Shown one piece after another: positions 6,859-10,803 of a stretch of 10,803 nucleotides of DNA. A model generated the notes under the pieces. The model saw nothing but the letters and a program-made list of their open reading frames with translations, was not told the DNA's origin and did not search any database. Source of the stretch: JAWLHA01 sp041690535 (GTDB taxonomy: Bacteria > Pseudomonadota > Gammaproteobacteria > Thiohalomonadales > Thiohalomonadaceae); the NCBI GenBank assembly GCA_041690535.1, contig JAWLHA010000102.1:1-10803 (forward strand). Reading direction: 5' to 3'. The stretch's first letter is position 1. Each line of letters starts with the position of its first letter. The translations under genes and the position numbers were made by a program.

Positions 6859-9573
6859 GTGGGCAAACGGGTGGGGTTCTACATCGACGGCAGGCACCAC
6901 GAAGCGGAGGAGGGGGCCAACCTCCTGCAGGTGGTCCTCTCCTTCGGCATGAATCTGCCCTACTTCTGCTGGCACCCCGCCCTGGGGGCGGTGGGGGCGT
7001 GTCGGCAGTGCGCGGTGAGCCAGTTCAAGGATGAGAACGATACCCGCGGCCGGCTCATCATGGCCTGCATGACTCCAGTGAGCGAGGGACTGCGCGTCGG
7101 GCTTGCCCACTCCGAGGCGGGCGCCTTCCGCAAGAGCATCATCGAGTGGCTCATGGCGAGCCACCCCCACGACTGCCCGGTGTGCGACGAGGGAGGGGAG
7201 TGCCACTTGCAGGACATGACGGTGATGAGCGGCCACGCCTACCGGCGTTTCCGGTTCAGTAAACGCACCTTCCGCAACCAATATCTCGGCCCCTTCGTCA
7301 CCCACGAGATGAACCGCTGCATCACCTGCTACCGCTGCGTGCGTTTCTATGGAAACTACGCCGGGGGCACCGACCTGCACGCCCAGGCGATCAGGAACCA
7401 TGTCTATTTCGGTCGCCACGAGGAGGGGGCGCTCGAGAGCGAGTTCAGCGGTAACCTGGTGGAGGTGTGCCCCACGGGGGTGTTCACCGACAAGAGCCTG
7501 AGCCGCCATTACGCCCGCAAATGGGACCTCACCACCGCCCCCTCCGTGTGTGTCCACTGCGGGGTGGGTTGCAACACCATTCCCGGCGCCCGCTATGGCA
7601 CCCTGCGCCGCATCCGAAATCGTTTCCACCATGAGGTCAACGGCTACTTCCTGTGTGACCGTGGCCGCTACGGCTACGAATTCGCCAATGGTCAACAGCG
7701 GCTGCGCCAGCCGCTCGCCACGGCCGAGGGAGCCATGGTTCCCTCGGCGGCCGACGCGGCCCTTCAAGGGGTGGTCCAGATGATGCGGGGGGGCCGGGGG
7801 GTGGTGGGGATCGGCTCCCCCCGCGCTTCGCTGGAGGCCAACTTCGCCTTGCGGGAGCTGGTGGGGGCGGACAATTTCTACATCGGTCTTCCGGCCGCTG
7901 AGCATGCGCTGCTTCAGGCCCTGCTTCAGCACCTGCAAACGGGCGCCGCCCCCGTGGCCTCCCTGCGGGAGGTGGAGGAGGCGGATGCCCTGCTGCTCTT
8001 GGGGGAGGACCTCCCCAACACGGCGCCCCGGTTGGCCCTCAGCGTGCGCCAGGCCACCCGTAACGCCAGCTTCGCGGTGGCGACCCGCCTCGGCATCCCC
8101 CCCTGGCAGGACGAAGCGGTCCGTGACGCGACCGGCGGGATCCGCAGCCCCCTTTTCATTGCCACCCCCGCGGCCACGCGGCTCGATGATGTGGCGCAGG
8201 TGAGCTGGCGCGGGGTGCCCGATGAGGTGGCCCGCCTCGGCTACGCCATCGCCCACGCCCTCGATGCCGGGGCGCCGGAGGTGCCCGGACTTCCCCGGGA
8301 GATGCACCAACTGGCCGAGGCCATTGCCCACACCCTGGCGGAGGCCGAACGCCCTGTGATCCTCTCTGGGTGCGGAGCCCTCAGTCGGTCCGTGCTGGAT
8401 GCCGCGGCGGCGGTGGCCCATGCCCTCCACCGGCGGGGGCGGCCCGTGCGGGTGCACCATGCCGTGCCGGAGTGCAACAGCCTCGGGCTGGCGCTCATGG
8501 GGGGGGGACACCTGGGCGATGCGCTGGAGGCAGTTCGCCGAGGGCAGGCGGATACGGCGGTGGTGCTGGAGAACGATCTCTTTCGGCGGGGCCCGCGCCA
8601 GGAGGTGGAGTCTCTGGTATCGGGCGTTGCCCGCCTGCTGGTGCTGGACCACATGTACCACGAGACGGTCGCCGCGGCCCGGTGGGTCCTGCCCGTGGGG
8701 ACCTTTGCCGAATCCTCGGGGACGCTGGTCAACTCCGAGGGGAGGGCCCAGCGCTTTTTCCAGGTCCATACCCCGGAGGGGCCGATCCGGCCCGCCTGGC
8801 GCTGGCTCGGTGAAGTGTCGGCCCTGCACCATGGGGGGCCGCCGCGTTGGCCTCACCTGGACGCGGTGACCGCCGCCTGCGCCGCCGCCATCCCCGCCCT
8901 GGCGGCGATCCCGGAGGCGGCCCCTGCCCGCGACTTTCGCATCATCGGCCAGGGGATTGCCCGCCAGCCACCCCGCTACAGCGGTCGCACCGCCATGCAG
9001 GCCGATCGCCGCCTGCACGAACCGAAGCCGCCGGAGGACACCGACACCCCTCTGCGCTACTCCATGGAGGGGCGCCTTGCCGGTGCCCCTCCGGCCCTAA
9101 CCCCCTTCTACTGGGCTCCAGGCTGGAACTCGGCCCAGGCCCTCCACCGCTTCCAGGAGGAAGTGGGTGGTCCGCTGCGTGGCGGCAACGCCGGTGTGCG
9201 GCTGCTCTTCCCGGCCGGTAGCGGGGGCTATCCCGAAGCGGTTCCAGGACCCTTCACGCCTCCTGCCGGCCGCTGGCTCCTGCTCCCCCTCGCCCATGTG
9301 TTCGGCAGCGAGGAGTTGAGCGCCCGCGCCCCCGCGGTGGCCGAGCGAATGCCCCCGCCCACCCTGAGCCTCCACCCGCAGGATGCGGAGGCACTCGCCC
9401 TGGAGGAGGGCAGCGAGATCCGGTTGCAGCTCGGCGGGGCGCTCTACCGGCTGGCTGTGTCCCTGCGGCAGGACCTGGTGCCGGGGACGGCCGGATTGCC
9501 GGTGGGCTTCCCCGGGCTGGAGGGGATTCCACTGCCGGTGTGGACCGAGCTGACGGGGGGGGGAAGTGAGTAG
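6859..9573 (+). CDS. nuoG: NADH-quinone oxidoreductase subunit G
   Basis: NuoG (75-kDa homologue) is the large iron-sulfur subunit relaying electrons from NuoF/E to NuoI and NuoB. The open frame extends far upstream through nuoF in another frame, but the gene starts at the GTG at 6859, with GGGAG at 6849-6853 five bases before and the ferredoxin-like domain immediately after. The 904-residue product holds N1b ligands Cys37, Cys48, Cys51, Cys70; N5 ligands His102, Cys106, Cys109, Cys115; N4 ligands Cys154, Cys157, Cys160, Cys204; and N7 ligands Cys231, Cys234, Cys238, Cys266. A molybdopterin-oxidoreductase-like domain without recognised cofactor function follows (about 220-904), including the conserved GIGSPRAS and EGRAQRFFQV segments. 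Length and motifs match E. coli (908). Odd points are two runs of nine G, at 8499-8507 inside the gene and at 9555-9563 near its end. It overlaps nuoH by eight bases. Confidence 0.96.
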   Translation: MGKRVGFYIDGRHHEAEEGANLLQVVLSFGMNLPYFCWHPALGAVGACRQCAVSQFKDENDTRGRLIMACMTPVSEGLRVGLAHSEAGAFRKSIIEWLMASHPHDCPVCDEGGECHLQDMTVMSGHAYRRFRFSKRTFRNQYLGPFVTHEMNRCITCYRCVRFYGNYAGGTDLHAQAIRNHVYFGRHEEGALESEFSGNLVEVCPTGVFTDKSLSRHYARKWDLTTAPSVCVHCGVGCNTIPGARYGTLRRIRNRFHHEVNGYFLCDRGRYGYEFANGQQRLRQPLATAEGAMVPSAADAALQGVVQMMRGGRGVVGIGSPRASLEANFALRELVGADNFYIGLPAAEHALLQALLQHLQTGAAPVASLREVEEADALLLLGEDLPNTAPRLALSVRQATRNASFAVATRLGIPPWQDEAVRDATGGIRSPLFIATPAATRLDDVAQVSWRGVPDEVARLGYAIAHALDAGAPEVPGLPREMHQLAEAIAHTLAEAERPVILSGCGALSRSVLDAAAAVAHALHRRGRPVRVHHAVPECNSLGLALMGGGHLGDALEAVRRGQADTAVVLENDLFRRGPRQEVESLVSGVARLLVLDHMYHETVAAARWVLPVGTFAESSGTLVNSEGRAQRFFQVHTPEGPIRPAWRWLGEVSALHHGGPPRWPHLDAVTAACAAAIPALAAIPEAAPARDFRIIGQGIARQPPRYSGRTAMQADRRLHEPKPPEDTDTPLRYSMEGRLAGAPPALTPFYWAPGWNSAQALHRFQEEVGGPLRGGNAGVRLLFPAGSGGYPEAVPGPFTPPAGRWLLLPLAHVFGSEELSARAPAVAERMPPPTLSLHPQDAEALALEEGSEIRLQLGGALYRLAVSLRQDLVPGTAGLPVGFPGLEGIPLPVWTELTGGGSE
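9555..9565 (+). promoter_or_regulatory. G9 tract serving as the nuoH ribosome-binding site
   Basis: Nine consecutive G followed by AA stand directly before the GTG start of nuoH and inside the last codons of nuoG. No other Shine-Dalgarno-like sequence is present, so the tract must supply the pairing. A change in tract length would alter spacing to the nuoH start and the last residues of NuoG (GGGSE). Confidence 0.5.
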
Positions 9574-10522
9574 CCTCGGGGCGGCATTGGTCAGCATCAT
9601 CAGTGTGCTGCTGGTCGTGATGACCGTCAGCGCCCTGCTCATCTGGCTGGAGCGGCGCCTGCTCGGGCTGTGGCAGGAGCGGTACGGGCCCAACCGGGTG
9701 GGCCCCTTCGGCCTGCTCCAGGTGGTGGCCGACATGGTCAAGATCTTCACCAAGGAGGACTGGATCCCCCCCTTCGCCGATAGGGAGGCCTTCCTGCTGG
9801 CCCCTGCGTTGGTGGTCGTGACCACCCTCACCGCCTTTGCGGTGGTCCCCTTTGCCCCCGATGTGGGGATCGTCGACAGCAACATCGGCTTGCTGTTTTT
9901 CATCGGCATGACCGGCCTGGGGGTCTACAGCCTGATGGTCGGCGGGTGGGCCTCGAACAACAAGTATGCGCTCCTCGGCAGCCTGCGCGCCTCGGCCCAG
10001 CTGGCAAGCTACGAAGTGTTCATGGGGATCTCGCTCATGGGGGTGGTGGTCCTCGCCGGCAGCTTCGACCTGCGGGCCATCGTGGAGGCCCAGCAGGGAC
10101 TCTGGTTCTGCGTCCCCCAATTCCTGGGTTTGCTCATCTTCCTGGTGGCGGGGCTCGCGGAGACACACCGGCTGCCCTTCGATTTGCCGGAGGCGGAGAC
10201 GGAACTCACCTCAGGCTACATCACTGAGTATTCCGGGCTTAAATTTGGCCTATTCTTCGTGGGTGAGTACATCACCCTGACGCTGATCGCGGCGCTCATC
10301 GTGCTGCTGTTCTTCGGCGGCTGGCTCGGCCCGGTGCTGCCGCCGCTGGCGTGGTTCGTGATCAAGACCACTTTCGTGATTTGCCTTTTCGTCCTTGCCC
10401 GCGCGGCGCTGCCACGGCCGCGCTACGATCAACTCATGTCGCTCGGGTGGAAGGTGTTGCTGCCCCTGGCTCTGCTCAATCTGGTGGTGACGGGGGGCGT
10501 GGTGCTTGTGAGGGGCGAGTGA
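9566..10522 (+). CDS. nuoH: NADH-quinone oxidoreductase subunit H
   Basis: NuoH (ND1 homologue) is the membrane subunit forming the entrance of the quinone tunnel and the first part of the proton path. The 318-residue product has about eight hydrophobic helices (roughly 6-27, 76-97, 106-127, 149-166, 184-200, 228-250, 261-281 and 294-314). Conserved segments are ERRLLGLWQERYGPNRVGP (29-47), YALLGSLRASAQLASYE (134-150), the charged loop AETHRLPFDLPEAETEL (198-214) leading to GYITEYSG, and LPRPRYDQLMSLGWK (282-296). The length is close to E. coli (325). The start is a GTG overlapping the end of nuoG by eight bases; the usual hydrophobic first helix follows at once. The stop codon lies within the first units of a heptamer repeat (10514-10541), so the last residues (VRGE) may have been shaped by it. 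nuoI, normally next, is not in the remaining 281 bases. Confidence 0.96.
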   Translation: MSSLGAALVSIISVLLVVMTVSALLIWLERRLLGLWQERYGPNRVGPFGLLQVVADMVKIFTKEDWIPPFADREAFLLAPALVVVTTLTAFAVVPFAPDVGIVDSNIGLLFFIGMTGLGVYSLMVGGWASNNKYALLGSLRASAQLASYEVFMGISLMGVVVLAGSFDLRAIVEAQQGLWFCVPQFLGLLIFLVAGLAETHRLPFDLPEAETELTSGYITEYSGLKFGLFFVGEYITLTLIAALIVLLFFGGWLGPVLPPLAWFVIKTTFVICLFVLARAALPRPRYDQLMSLGWKVLLPLALLNLVVTGGVVLVRGE

Positions 10523-10541
10523 CGAGGGACGAGTGACGAGA
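10514..10541 (+). repeat. Short heptamer array (GACGAGN, four units) over the nuoH stop
   Basis: Four consecutive 7-base units read GGCGAGT, GACGAGG, GACGAGT and GACGAGA. The nuoH stop TGA (10520-10522) is formed across the first two. As a result CGAGTGACGAG occurs twice (10516-10526 and 10530-10540). An 11-base non-repetitive spacer (10542-10552) separates it from the larger array, whose register is different. The unit shares only the leading GAC and the 7-base period with the larger array, so a common origin is possible but not shown. Confidence 0.75.
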
Positions 10542-10552
10542 CGTGTGCTTCT

Positions 10553-10803
10553 GACCACCGACCACCGACCACCGACCAACGACCAACGACCAACGACCAA
10601 CGACCAACGACCAACGACCAACGACCAACGACCAACGACCAACGACCAACGACCAACGACCGACGACCGACGACCAACGACCAACGACCAACGACCGACG
10701 ACCGACGACCAACGACCAACGACCAACGACCAACGACCAACGACCAACGACCAACGACCAACGACCAACGACCAACGACCAACGACCAACGACCAACGAC
10801 CAA
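10553..10803 (+). repeat. Long heptanucleotide tandem array (GACCAAC)n, cut by the window end
   Basis: From 10553 to the last base there are 35 full 7-base units plus six bases, without any break in register. In order: three GACCACC (10553-10573), twelve GACCAAC (10574-10657), two GACCGAC (10658-10671), three GACCAAC, two GACCGAC (10693-10706), then thirteen GACCAAC and the partial GACCAA. The plus strand contains no T, so all six reading frames are stop-free and open frames here are artefacts of low complexity. Apparent minus-strand proteins (VVGRWSL repeats) start only at TTG codons inside the repeat. It resembles short tandemly repeated repetitive sequences (heptamer STRRs) known from cyanobacteria and seen in other bacteria. 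Nothing else, neither gene nor terminator, is visible in 10523-10803. Confidence 0.97.

Noticed and set aside
6832..9018. 728-codon minus-strand frame opposite nuoG
   Set aside because: Same reasoning: an antisense shadow of a gene with strong third-position GC bias.
10250..10803. Minus-strand open frames encoding VVGRWSL repeats over the heptamer array, and an apparent repeat protein
   Set aside because: All three frames give the same heptapeptide because the unit is seven bases and lacks stops. The starts are internal TTG codons, no ribosome-binding site is seen, and the frames run antisense into nuoH.
10553..10803. CRISPR array
   Set aside because: The units are 7 bases long, contiguous and without unique spacers.

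Overview
The window is GC-rich chromosomal DNA. It most likely comes from a gammaproteobacterium, because the respiratory complex I genes are of the Escherichia coli type: NuoC and NuoD are fused, and NuoG is about 900 residues long with an N7 iron-sulfur site and a C-terminal region that reads like the enterobacterial one. GTG starts, short intergenic gaps and long antisense shadow frames fit a high-GC genome. Genus cannot be told from this sequence.

Layout: Positions 1-157 are non-coding and hold palindromic repeats of the REP type: a perfect inverted pair at 1-65 and a second, different, degenerate element at 105-142. Two minus-strand genes follow in reading order: a small cupin protein (2002 to 1697), then, six bases on, zwf, glucose-6-phosphate dehydrogenase (1690 to 158). 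Positions 2003-2253 form a divergent intergenic region with no confident promoter but with nested inverted repeats that could form a leader structure. From 2254 to 10522 the plus strand carries nuoA, nuoB, nuoCD, nuoE, nuoF, nuoG and nuoH in canonical order, tightly packed, with gaps of 1 to 21 bases or overlap. Together they encode the NADH-input module (NuoE, F, G), the quinone-reducing connecting module (NuoB, CD) and the first membrane subunits (NuoA, H) of proton-pumping NADH:quinone oxidoreductase. The expected nuoI to nuoN are not in the window.

The most unusual part is the end. Just where nuoI would be expected, a heptanucleotide tandem array (unit GACCAAC with variants GACCACC and GACCGAC) runs from 10553 to the last base, 35 full units plus six bases, and is cut by the window edge. 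A smaller array of a different heptamer (GACGAGN) overlaps the nuoH stop codon just upstream. The large array has no T on the plus strand, so it has no stop codon in any of the six frames, and it carries an internal 35-base duplication. It appears to lie inside, or to break, the complex I operon.

I found no phage, defence, CRISPR, tRNA or rRNA genes. Apart from the repeats and the small cupin, the gene content is ordinary core metabolism.
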